This document shows, in pieces, positions 8,996 to 15,686 of a stretch of 32,820 nt of DNA. The translations under genes were made by a program, and so were the position numbers. The first letter of the stretch is position 1; every line of letters begins with the position of its first letter. The notes below the pieces were generated by a model that worked only from the letters and a program-made list of their open reading frames with translations, did not search any database and was not told the origin of the DNA. Source of the stretch: SCTD01 sp036675425 (GTDB taxonomy: Bacteria; Actinomycetota; Actinomycetes; Mycobacteriales; SCTD01); NCBI GenBank assembly GCA_036675425.1, contig JAKFFB010000009.1, positions 1 to 32,820 of the forward strand, given 5' to 3'.

Positions 8996-9511
8996 CTAGG
9001 CGGGAGGCGGAGGGACCTGCCCGAGCAAGTCCTCCACCACCTTCTGCACCTCGGCCGGGTCGACCGGCGGGGCCGGCGGCGCGCCGCCCCCGGTCAGCTG
9101 GTCGATGACCGCCTGCACCTCGGCGGGGACGCCGGGCTCCGCGGGCGGCTCCTCGCCACCGGGCGGCTCCTCCTCACCCGGGTCCTCCTCGCCGCCGCCG
9201 AGGGCGCCGGTCACCTGGTCGACCACAGCCTGCAGCTCCGGCGGGAGCCCCGGCAGCTCACCGCCCGGCGTCTCGCCGCCCGGCTCCTCCGGAGCCTCGG
9301 GCGCCTCGCTGTTGTCTCGCTCGGACCCGCAGTCGGCGTCGGCGCCGAAGTCGACAGCGCCGTCCCCGTCGTTGTCGATCCCGTCGCCGCACTCGTGCGG
9401 CGGCTTGTCCGGCTTGCCGTTCCCGCCCGGACCGGCGAGGGCGTACGACGTCGGCATCCCGAGGAGCAGCACGCCCGCTCCCAGCGCGATGCCCAGCTTG
9501 CGAACAGTCAT
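8996..9511 (-). CDS. Secreted acidic protein with a DGxDND calcium-type motif
   Basis: A 171-residue exported protein. Residues 1-26 are a signal peptide (KLGIALGAGVLLLG core). A cysteine-bounded segment at 41-61 contains CGDGIDNDGDG and ends in DADC. This is an Asp-rich loop of the kind seen in many bacterial surface proteins and thought to bind calcium. The remainder is Pro/Glu/Gly-rich and carries three copies of a short helix: LPPELQAVVDQVTG (about 89-102), VPAEVQAVIDQLTG (128-141) and PAEVQKVVEDLLG (152-164). Start ATG 9511 is chosen because AGGGGGA lies 6 bases upstream; an in-frame TTG at 9529 has no such site. The function is unknown. Confidence 0.75.
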   Translation of the reverse strand: MTVRKLGIALGAGVLLLGMPTSYALAGPGGNGKPDKPPHECGDGIDNDGDGAVDFGADADCGSERDNSEAPEAPEEPGGETPGGELPGLPPELQAVVDQVTGALGGGEEDPGEEEPPGGEEPPAEPGVPAEVQAVIDQLTGGGAPPAPPVDPAEVQKVVEDLLGQVPPPPA

Positions 9512-9552
9512 GAGGGTCCCCCTGCTCAAGCGGGAGGCGCCTCGCCCCCCGA

Positions 9553-9588
9553 CTGCTCACTCCAACGGAGCAGACGCGAGAACCTCGC
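9553..9588 (-). terminator. Pair of small hairpins after the protease gene
   Basis: In the 81-bp gap between the protease stop and the next start there are two small inverted repeats. One is CTGCTC/GAGCAG (9553-9558 with 9568-9573) and the other is GCGAG/CTCGC (9576-9580 with 9584-9588). They could end the protease transcript or structure the leader of the following gene. No T-run is present. Confidence 0.3.
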
Positions 9589-9592
9589 GCTG

Positions 9593-10426
9593 CTAGAGGA
9601 AACCGGCGAACGGCTCCGTGCCGGGGACGAGGGTCAGCCCGGGCATGCCGTGGCTGCGGGCGATGTCGATCTGGTGCGCGAGGTCGCTGACGCCGTTGCT
9701 GCCCGGGTACGGCAGGACGGCCACGGTGCTGAGCGTCCCGATCGCGCGCCCGGCCCCGTCGAGCACGCCGCTGCCGCTGTCACCGGGGATGCCGGGCGTC
9801 GCGGTGTAGACCGTGTGGGTCCAGCCGCCGAAGGCGTCGCCGAGGCTGACCCCGCGCTTGGGGCTGGTGCTCCCCAGACCGAAGCGCAAGCTGCTGTTGC
9901 CGTAGCTCACGACCTGCTCGCCGACGCTCGTGCCGTCGGCGTCCAGCCCGACCGGACCGCCGAAGACCGGGACCGAGGGGTTCGTACGCCCGATGTCGGA
10001 CCGGTCCAGCCGGATCAGGGCGAAGTCGTTGTAGGCGCAGGCGTTCTCGTCCTTCTCCTTCGCCTCCTGCATGGCGATCCAGGAGCTGTAGACGAGCGTG
10101 CCCGGCTTGCTCGCGCCGTCGACCTGGACGGGCGTGCCGAGCTTGAGCGATCCGGCGAGGCAGCCGTCGGTCTCGGTCGCGCCGCCGGTGCCCGCGCAGT
10201 GCGCGGACTGGCCGAGGTAGACCGCGCCGCTCCGGTCGGTGAAGACGAAGTTGGCAGTGCACTGCGAGCCGCCGGTCACCGTCTGGACGCCGGGGGTCAC
10301 CGTCGCGTCGGCCGCGGACGCGAAAGCAGGCCGCTTCTTGTCCTTGGCGGGAGCCGCCGAGGCGGTCGCTCCGGTGACGGCCAGGACGGCGACGACGGAC
10401 ATGGCGATCAGGGCGCGCAGGGGCAC
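9593..10426 (-). CDS. Secreted trypsin-like serine protease
   Basis: A 277-residue exported chymotrypsin-fold protease. Residues 1-25 are a signal peptide ending near ASAAP. The catalytic triad can be read directly: H76 in QSAHCAG, D134 in YNDFALIRLD, and S217 in GIPGDSGSGV. Cysteines C56/C77 and C89/C130 are placed to form disulfides. The mature enzyme would act outside the cell; its substrate is unknown. Start GTG 10426 has a GAGGAG site 4 bases upstream. It sits between the ATL gene (upstream) and the secreted acidic protein gene (downstream), all on the minus strand, so two secreted products are adjacent. Confidence 0.88.
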   Translation of the reverse strand: MPLRALIAMSVVAVLAVTGATASAAPAKDKKRPAFASAADATVTPGVQTVTGGSQCTANFVFTDRSGAVYLGQSAHCAGTGGATETDGCLAGSLKLGTPVQVDGASKPGTLVYSSWIAMQEAKEKDENACAYNDFALIRLDRSDIGRTNPSVPVFGGPVGLDADGTSVGEQVVSYGNSSLRFGLGSTSPKRGVSLGDAFGGWTHTVYTATPGIPGDSGSGVLDGAGRAIGTLSTVAVLPYPGSNGVSDLAHQIDIARSHGMPGLTLVPGTEPFAGFL

Positions 10427-10475
10427 GGCACTCCTCGAGGCTGGGTGGTCTCGGTCGGTCCAACGACCGAACCCG

Positions 10476-10793
10476 CTAGGAGGTACGCCCGTCCCACCGC
10501 GCGCGGGCCAGGTCCACCCGCTCGCCGGTCACCGGGCAGCCCTCCGCGGCGAGCAGCCGGAGCGCCTCCTGCAGGTAGGGCTCGGCCGGTCGGCCGGACG
10601 CCTGCACGACCCGCTGCCAGGGGACCTCGCGGCCGTGGTCGCTCATCACGGCCCCGACCGTGCGGGGCGAGCCGCGCCCCATCAGCTCGGCGACGTCGCC
10701 GTACGTCATCACCTTCCCGGGCGGGATGCGGTCGACGACGTCGAGCACGGCCCGGGCGTACGGCGTCGGCGGGGCACCCGCTCGCGCCCGCAC
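10476..10793 (-). CDS. Alkyltransferase-like protein (ATL), MGMT family
   Basis: A 105-residue protein with the MGMT DNA-binding domain: YARAVLDVVDRIPPGKVMTYGDVA, then SPRTVGAVM and PWQRVV. In true O6-alkylguanine transferases the motif is PCHRV with a reactive cysteine. Here the cysteine position is W59, so the protein cannot accept an alkyl group. ATL proteins bind O6-alkylguanine and hand the lesion to nucleotide excision repair. The frame is open to 10907, but start GTG 10793 is preferred: CAGGA lies 6 bases upstream and the length then fits the family. It diverges from the ATPase/KaiC operon across 112 bp. M. tuberculosis has an ATL close to its adnAB genes (Rv3204, from memory). Confidence 0.88.
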   Translation of the reverse strand: MRARAGAPPTPYARAVLDVVDRIPPGKVMTYGDVAELMGRGSPRTVGAVMSDHGREVPWQRVVQASGRPAEPYLQEALRLLAAEGCPVTGERVDLARARWDGRTS

Positions 10794-10905
10794 CGCAAGT
10801 CCTGAAGATGCGCTGGCAGTCCGGTGCTTCACCCGGCACAGTGTGGGGCAGATCTGTAGCGGGCACGGGCAGCGGACGCGACGACGAAGCGAGGGATCAG
10901 GGAGC

Positions 10906-11391
10906 ATGGGCTGTCAGAGGCTGCTCCCCGACGTGCTGCCGCCCGACGACCCGGTGTCGGAGTCGCACCACGTGCACCTGGAGCCCGTCCCGCGGGACGT
11001 CGGACGGGCCCGCTCCTTCGTCCGCGAGCACGCCCCCGCCTCGCTGCCCGAGTCCACCCACGAGGTGCTGCTGCTGCTCACCAGCGAGCTGGTGACCAAC
11101 GCCGTCCTGCACGCGCGCACCTCGATCGAGCTCGGCCTCACGGTCGCCGCCCGGTCGGTGCTGGTGACGGTCCACGACCAGGACCTGACGCGCCCGGAGC
11201 AGCGGCCGTACGACGGGCGCGAGGGCGGCTGGGGCCTGGGTCTGGTGCAGGCGCTCGCGACGTCGAGCGCGATGACGCTGCACCCCGGTGACGGCAAGAC
11301 GGCGTGGTTCACGCTGCCGCTGGACGAGCCGGTCGAGGCGGAGCCAGGAGCCGCGGTGAGGGTGCCGCAGGACGGGGGGTCGACAGGATGA
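10906..11391 (+). CDS. RsbW-like ATP-binding protein (HATPase_c_2)
   Basis: A 161-residue GHKL-fold protein of the anti-sigma-factor kinase type. The N box is LLLTSELVTNAVLHA with E61 and N65. The G1 region is GGWGLGLVQAL (107-117) and the G2-like segment is GKTAWFTLPL (130-139). It has no sensor or dimerisation domain, like RsbW/SpoIIAB proteins that phosphorylate an anti-anti-sigma partner. No partner sigma factor or STAS protein is encoded in the window. Start ATG 10906 is where homology begins; AGGGAG sits very close to it and GAGGGA lies further back, so the start is not certain. Its stop overlaps the KaiC start (ATGA), making the two translationally coupled. Confidence 0.82.
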   Translation: MGCQRLLPDVLPPDDPVSESHHVHLEPVPRDVGRARSFVREHAPASLPESTHEVLLLLTSELVTNAVLHARTSIELGLTVAARSVLVTVHDQDLTRPEQRPYDGREGGWGLGLVQALATSSAMTLHPGDGKTAWFTLPLDEPVEAEPGAAVRVPQDGGSTG

Positions 11392-12914
11392 GCGGGGGGC
11401 AGGCGCCGGCGTCCGAGAGCATGCGCGGCATGCTCGGCCTGGGCAGGGACGGGCACGAGACCGGCGCGTCGGTCCGCAAGCTCGCCACCGGGATCTCCGG
11501 CTTCGACCACGTCGCGATGGGCGGCCTGCCCGCAGCGCGGGCGACGGTCGTCGCCGGTCAGGCGGGCAGCGCCAAGACGGTCTTCGCCGGGCAGTTCCTC
11601 GCCGAGGGGGTGCGCGCCGGCCAGGCCGGCGTCTTCGTCACGCTCGAGGAGCCGGCCGTCGACCTGCGCGCGAACCTGCAGACCCTGGGCTTCGCCGTCC
11701 CCGAGTGGGAGGAGGCCGGGTCGTGGCGCTTCGTCGACGCCTCCCCCGTCATCCGGAGCGGAGGGGAGGTCGAGCCGTACAACCTGGACACCCTCACCGC
11801 GCAGGTCGGGCACGCCGTGGACCAGACCGGCGCCGACCGGCTGGTGCTGGACAGCCTGAACGCCGTGCTGTCCCTGCACGAGGACGTCGGCGTCGCCCGG
11901 CAGGTGCTCCGGTCGCTCATCGCCTCGCTGCGCGGGATGGGGCTCACCGTCGTGATGACGGTCGAGACCCCGGGCGACCCGGGCGGGACGCTGTCGCGCT
12001 ACGGCATCGAGGAGTTCGTCGCCGACAGCGTCGTGCTGCTGCGCAACGTCCGTGAGGGCACCTTCCGCCGCCGCACGGTCGAGGTGCTGAAGATGCGCGG
12101 CGCCATGCACCACAAGGGCGACGTGCCGTTCACGGTCGCGCCCGGTCGCGGCATGGTGGTGCTGCCCGTCCGCGAGCCCGAGCAGGAGGCCAACCTCGGC
12201 GACGAGCGGATGACGGTCGGCGACGCCGAGCTCGACGGGATGTGCGGCGGCGGGCTGTTCCGGGGGTCGTGCTCGCTGGTCACCGGACCGACCGGCACCG
12301 GCAAGACGCTGCTGGCGACGCAGTTCCTGCACGCCGGCGCCGAGAACGACGAGCGGGTGGTGCTCTTCGCCTACGAGGAGACCCGCGAGCAGGTGCTGCG
12401 CAACGCGCGCGGATGGAGTCACGACCTCGAGCGCCACGAGCGCGAGGGCCGGCTGCTGATCCAGTCGCTCTACCCCGAGGTGGCGTCGCTGGACGACCAC
12501 CTGGTCGAGATCAAGTCGGTGGTCGAGCGCTTCGGCCCGTCCCGCATCGTCATCGACAGCCTCTCGGCGCTCGAGCGCCTGGGCTCGGCCCCGGCCTACC
12601 GCGAGTTCGTCATCGGCCTCACGTCGTTCGTCAAGGAGACCGGGATCGCCTCCCTGGTCACGGCATCCGCGCCCGACCTGATGGGCGGTGCATCGGTGAC
12701 CGAGAGCCACATCTCCGGCCTCATCGACGTCATCGTGCTGCTGCGCTACGCGGAGGTGGACAGCTCGGTGCGCCGTGCCCTCACCGTGCTGAAGATGCGC
12801 GGCAGCCGGCACGACTCGACGATCCGCGAGTTCACGATCGACGACTCGGGGCTGCACCTCGGCGACCGCTTCACCGCCACCGGCGGGATCCTGGGGCGCT
12901 TCCCGACCGGCTGA
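11388..12914 (+). CDS. KaiC-like double-domain RecA-type ATPase
   Basis: A 508-residue protein with two KaiC domains. Domain I has Walker A GQAGSAKT (57-64), catalytic Glu pair TLEEP (87-88) and LKMRG (234-238). Domain II has GPTGTGKT (300-307), AYEET (330-331) and LKMRG (468-472). The segment HISG (441-444) aligns with the cyanobacterial KaiC phosphorylation pair Ser431-Thr432: the serine is kept (S443) and the threonine is Gly (G444). No KaiA or KaiB is encoded here, so a circadian oscillator is unlikely. Coupling to the RsbW-like ATPase suggests a role in sigma-factor or stress signalling, which is inference. The start overlaps the upstream stop as ATGA. Confidence 0.88.
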   Translation: MSGGQAPASESMRGMLGLGRDGHETGASVRKLATGISGFDHVAMGGLPAARATVVAGQAGSAKTVFAGQFLAEGVRAGQAGVFVTLEEPAVDLRANLQTLGFAVPEWEEAGSWRFVDASPVIRSGGEVEPYNLDTLTAQVGHAVDQTGADRLVLDSLNAVLSLHEDVGVARQVLRSLIASLRGMGLTVVMTVETPGDPGGTLSRYGIEEFVADSVVLLRNVREGTFRRRTVEVLKMRGAMHHKGDVPFTVAPGRGMVVLPVREPEQEANLGDERMTVGDAELDGMCGGGLFRGSCSLVTGPTGTGKTLLATQFLHAGAENDERVVLFAYEETREQVLRNARGWSHDLERHEREGRLLIQSLYPEVASLDDHLVEIKSVVERFGPSRIVIDSLSALERLGSAPAYREFVIGLTSFVKETGIASLVTASAPDLMGGASVTESHISGLIDVIVLLRYAEVDSSVRRALTVLKMRGSRHDSTIREFTIDDSGLHLGDRFTATGGILGRFPTG

Positions 12915-12935
12915 GGTCGTGCCAGAGTCGCGCTC

Positions 12936-13742
12936 GTGAGCGACTCCCCTGCCGGCATCGCCGGCGTCTTCGACCGGGCCGCCGACAGCTACGACGCGGT
13001 CGGCGTGCCGTGGTTCGGCCCGATCGCCGCCGGGCTGGTCGAGGAGCTGGGCGTACGCCCAGGTGAGCGCGTGCTCGACATCGGCTGCGGGCGCGGCGCC
13101 GCGCTCGTCCCGCTCGCCCGGGCGACGGGGCCGACCGGGAGCGCGCTCGGCGTCGACCTGGCGCCGCGGATGGTCGACCGCACGGCGGCCGACGTCGCGG
13201 ACCTGCCCTGGGTCGAGGTCCGCGTCGGGGACGCCTCGGCCCCCGACCTGCCGACGTCGTCGTACGACGTGGTGTCCTCGTGCCTGGTGCTCTTCTTCCT
13301 GCCCGACCCGGGCGACGCCGTCCGGCGGTGGGCCGACCTGCTCGCGCCGGGCGGCCGGATGGGCGTCACGACGTTCGGGTCGCAGGACGAGCGGTGGAAG
13401 GCCGTCGACGCGGTCTTCGCGCCCTACCTGCCGCAGCAGATGCGTGACGCCCGGACCACCGGCTCACGCGGCCCGTTCGCCTCGGACGAGGGCATGGAGG
13501 CGCTGCTGCGCGACGCCGGGCTGGTCGACGTGCGCACGGCGCACCGCGAGGTGGTCGCGGAGTTCGCGAGTCCTCAGCAGTGGCTGGACTTCTCGTGGTC
13601 GCACGGCCAGCGCGCGATGTGGGAGGCGGTCCCCGCCGCGGAGCACGACCGGGTGCGCGCCGCGATCGTCGCGCTGCTCGAGGGCTTCTCGCCGCTCGGC
13701 TTCACGCAGACGATCCGGCACACCCTCGGACGGCGCCCCTAG
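12936..13742 (+). CDS. Class I SAM-dependent methyltransferase
   Basis: A 268-residue cytosolic methyltransferase. SAM-binding motif I is VLDIGCGRGAA (46-56), with acidic D76 in GVDLAP, a motif around VRVGDAS, and SCLVLFFLPDPG as post-motif III. The N-terminus (VFDRAADSYD) is like UbiE/COQ5-type small-molecule methyltransferases. The substrate is not evident. It follows the KaiC-like gene by 21 bp and could share its transcript. CAGAGT at 12923-12928, seven bases before GTG, could also give a leaderless start. Its stop overlaps that of the convergent moeZ gene: the tetramer CTAG at 13739-13742 is the stop for both strands. Confidence 0.82.
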   Translation: MSDSPAGIAGVFDRAADSYDAVGVPWFGPIAAGLVEELGVRPGERVLDIGCGRGAALVPLARATGPTGSALGVDLAPRMVDRTAADVADLPWVEVRVGDASAPDLPTSSYDVVSSCLVLFFLPDPGDAVRRWADLLAPGGRMGVTTFGSQDERWKAVDAVFAPYLPQQMRDARTTGSRGPFASDEGMEALLRDAGLVDVRTAHREVVAEFASPQQWLDFSWSHGQRAMWEAVPAAEHDRVRAAIVALLEGFSPLGFTQTIRHTLGRRP

Positions 13743-14929
13743 TACGTCGGCAGGCTCGGGTCGACCTGCGCGGCCCAGGCGAGCACGCCGCCCTGCACGT
13801 GCACGCTGTTGGCGAAGCCGGCTCCCTTGAGCGCTGCGAGCGCCTCGGCCGAGCGGACACCGCTCTTGCAGTAGACGACGACCTGCTTGTCCTGCGGGAA
13901 CTGCGCGAGCGCCGACCCGTTGAGGATGTCGCCCTTCGGGATGAGGACCGAGCCCGGGATCTTGACGATCTCGTACTCCGCCGGCTCGCGGCAGTCGACG
14001 AGGAAGAAGTCCTCGCCGGCGTCGACCTTCGCCTTGAGCTCGGTGGCCAGGATGGTGCTGCCGGCGGCCGCCTCCTGCGCCTCCTCCGACACGACGCCGC
14101 AGAACGCCTCGTAGTCGATGAGCCCGGTGATGCTCGGGTTCTTGCCGCACAGCGGGCACTCCGGGTCCTTGCGGACCTTGATCTTGCGGTACTCCATCTC
14201 GAGGGCGTCGTAGACCACCAGCGACCCGACGAGCGGCTCGCCGATGCCGGTGAGCAGCTTGATCGCCTCGGTCGTCTGGATCGAGCCGATGCTCGCGCAG
14301 AGGACGCCGAGGACGCCGCCCTCGGCGCAGCTCGGGACCATGCCGGGCGGCGGCGGCTCGGGGTAGAGGCAGCGGTAGCAGGGCGCGTTGCCGCCGGGGG
14401 CGGTCGGCCAGAAGACCGACGCCTGGCCGTCGAAGCGGTAGATCGAGCCCCAGACGTAGGGCTTGCCGAGGAAGAAGGCCGCGTCGTTGACCATGTAGCG
14501 CGTCGCGAAGTTGTCCGTGCCGTCGACGATGAGGTCGTACTGCGCGAAGATCTCCATCACGTTGGTCGAGTCGAGCCGCTCCTGGTGCAGCACCACGTCG
14601 ATCAGCGGGTTGATCTCGTGCACGCTGGCCTTGGCGCTCTCGGCCTTCGACCGGCCGATGTCGCTCTGGCCGTGGATGACCTGGCGCTGCAGGTTGCTCT
14701 CGTCGACGACGTCGAAGTCGACGATGCCGAGGGTGCCGACACCGGCCGCCGCGAGGTACATCAGGGTCGGGCTGCCGAGACCGCCGGCGCCGACGGCGAG
14801 CACCTTGGCGTTCTTCAGCCGCTTCTGCCCGTCCATCGCGACGTCCGGGATGATCAGGTGGCGGCTGTAGCGCATGACCTCTTGGCGGGTCAGCTCAGCG
14901 GCCGGCTCCACCAGGGGGGGCAGCGACAC
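13739..14929 (-). CDS. moeZ: Adenylyltransferase/sulfurtransferase MoeZ
   Basis: A 396-residue fusion of an E1-like adenylyltransferase and a rhodanese domain. It activates the C-terminal glycine of small sulfur carriers (such as MoaD or CysO in mycobacteria) and passes sulfur to them for molybdopterin or cysteine synthesis. The nucleotide-binding loop is GAGGLGS (47-53), with DGTDN (136-140). Zinc cysteines are CYRC (184-187) and CPLC (258-261), and C201 is a further conserved cysteine. The rhodanese loop is CKSGVRS with active C354. The open frame extends to 15064, but GTG 14929 has AAGGAG six bases upstream and matches the family length. No carrier-protein gene is adjacent. Confidence 0.93.
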   Translation of the reverse strand: MSLPPLVEPAAELTRQEVMRYSRHLIIPDVAMDGQKRLKNAKVLAVGAGGLGSPTLMYLAAAGVGTLGIVDFDVVDESNLQRQVIHGQSDIGRSKAESAKASVHEINPLIDVVLHQERLDSTNVMEIFAQYDLIVDGTDNFATRYMVNDAAFFLGKPYVWGSIYRFDGQASVFWPTAPGGNAPCYRCLYPEPPPPGMVPSCAEGGVLGVLCASIGSIQTTEAIKLLTGIGEPLVGSLVVYDALEMEYRKIKVRKDPECPLCGKNPSITGLIDYEAFCGVVSEEAQEAAAGSTILATELKAKVDAGEDFFLVDCREPAEYEIVKIPGSVLIPKGDILNGSALAQFPQDKQVVVYCKSGVRSAEALAALKGAGFANSVHVQGGVLAWAAQVDPSLPTY

Positions 14930-15064
14930 GAGGTACTCCTTCGATCTGCGGGCTTCTTCGAGGACAAGCCTGCCAGCGCGGCGGGGATTCCCGCCAAGCG
15001 GGGTCGCGGCTGCGCGGCCCCGACCGACCCCAACGTGGGAAGGGGGCTCTGTCGGATCGGTCAC
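14930..15064. other. Leader region of moeZ with two short hairpins
   Basis: This stretch lies between moeZ (minus) and the csbD-type promoter (plus). It holds two small inverted repeats: GGCGGG/CCCGCC (14980-14985 with 14990-14995) and GGGGTCGCG/CGCGGCCCC (15000-15008 with 15013-15021, one G-U pair). They would be in the moeZ 5' leader if transcription starts above 15021. I do not recognise a known riboswitch. Confidence 0.25.
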
Positions 15065-15090
15065 GGTTCCGGGACGGGCCCGCGGGGAAG
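15065..15090 (+). promoter_or_regulatory. Candidate stress-sigma promoter of the csbD-type gene
   Basis: GGTTCC (15065-15070), a 14-base spacer and GGGAAG (15085-15090) stand 27 bases before the ATG at 15118. The same pair of hexamers with a 13-base spacer occurs upstream of the GlsB-type gene at 28471-28495. The layout resembles group 3 stress sigma promoters of actinobacteria (GTTT-type -35, GGGTA-type -10), but both hexamers deviate from those consensuses. Confidence 0.4.
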
Positions 15091-15117
15091 GCTTGAGGTG
15101 ACCCTGAGGAGGCTCAC

Positions 15118-15288
15118 ATGAGTGGCATCGACAAGCTGAAGAACAAGGCGCAGGAGCTCGAGGGCGAGGGCAAGGAGCACCTGGGCAAGGCCGTCGGCAA
15201 CGAGTCCATGGAGGCCGAGGGCCACAAGGACCAGGCCGCCGGGAACCTCAAGCAGGCCGGCGAGAAGGTCAAGGACGTCTTCAAGTAG
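15118..15288 (+). CDS. CsbD family stress-response protein
   Basis: A 56-residue hydrophilic protein beginning MSGIDKLKNKAQELEGEGKE and ending GEKVKDVFK. The spaced Lys/Glu/Gly pattern with two similar halves (KNKAQELEGEGKE and KDQAAGNLKQAGEK) is the CsbD family signature. CsbD of Bacillus is a general-stress protein; the biochemical role is unknown. A very strong ribosome site (GAGGAGG, five bases before ATG) predicts high expression. The gene stands alone between moeZ and a strong terminator, with a stress-type promoter candidate upstream. Confidence 0.9.
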   Translation: MSGIDKLKNKAQELEGEGKEHLGKAVGNESMEAEGHKDQAAGNLKQAGEKVKDVFK

Positions 15289-15303
15289 CCCGCGCAGCAC
15301 CGC

Positions 15304-15336
15304 CGAAGGCCGGACCCGTCACGGGTCCGGCCTTCG
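15304..15336 (+). terminator. Strong hairpin terminator after the csbD-type gene
   Basis: A perfect 14-bp stem (CGAAGGCCGGACCC at 15304-15317 with its complement at 15323-15336) and a 5-base loop begins 15 bases after the stop codon. It lacks a T-run, as is common in high-GC actinobacteria. Confidence 0.8.
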
Positions 15337-15584
15337 TGCTGTCCGCGTGCCCGTCGGCGGCGGCTCCGGCCGCCCGCTCTCGGCCGCGATTCTCATGATC
15401 ACCGGGGACTCACCGGCGTGTCACCCGGTGAGCATGGGATTCGCAGCGGGGGGCAGGTAGGCAGCTCGGCTCCGCGAGGGCGCGAGGAAGATCGTGGCGG
15501 ATGTACGACCGATGCCTCGCGCGCCATCGGTCGCCGTCCACCACGATCATGGGCCTCACCGCTCTGCCCAGGGACTGCGCCGGC
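15337..15584. other. Non-coding region with a 59-nt hairpin
   Basis: No supported gene lies here. The main structure is an imperfect hairpin at 15490-15548. Outer arms 15490-15501 and 15537-15548 pair at 11 of 12 positions; inner arms 15506-15514 and 15525-15533 (CGACCGATG/CATCGGTCG) pair perfectly around a 10-base loop. A smaller inverted repeat, CTCACCGG/CCGGTGAG, is at 15409-15416 and 15425-15432. On the minus strand the large hairpin lies downstream of the coiled-coil gene and could end its transcript. It is longer and more nested than the other terminators in the window. Confidence 0.5.
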
Positions 15585-15686
15585 TCAGCCGCCGGGACGC
15601 CACCAGGGGCGGCGCGGCGGGCCCTCCTCCTCGTCGTCCTCGTCGTCCCACTCCGGCTGGGCCATCGCCTGGGTGGGCTCGGCGAC
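15585..15686 (-). other. In-frame coding-like tail after the stop of the coiled-coil gene
   Basis: Directly after the TAG at 15687-15689 the same frame continues for 33 sense codons to a TGA at 15585-15587. The tail contains the acidic run EWDDEDDEEEG and then PPRRPWWRPGG. The acidic composition continues that of the preceding protein, and the Trp/Arg/Pro end looks like a genuine C-terminus. It could be a lost C-terminus (nonsense change or base error), a readthrough product, or a separate 25-codon gene from ATG 15665, which has only a weak ribosome site. Confidence 0.4.

Noticed and set aside
6670..9108. 812-codon plus-strand frame across adnA
   Set aside because: Antisense shadow rich in Arg, Gln and Gly with no motifs; adnA on the other strand has every helicase and nuclease motif.
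11388..12914. Circadian clock locus
   Set aside because: KaiC-like proteins are widespread outside cyanobacteria. There is no kaiA or kaiB, and the phosphorylation pair is incomplete.
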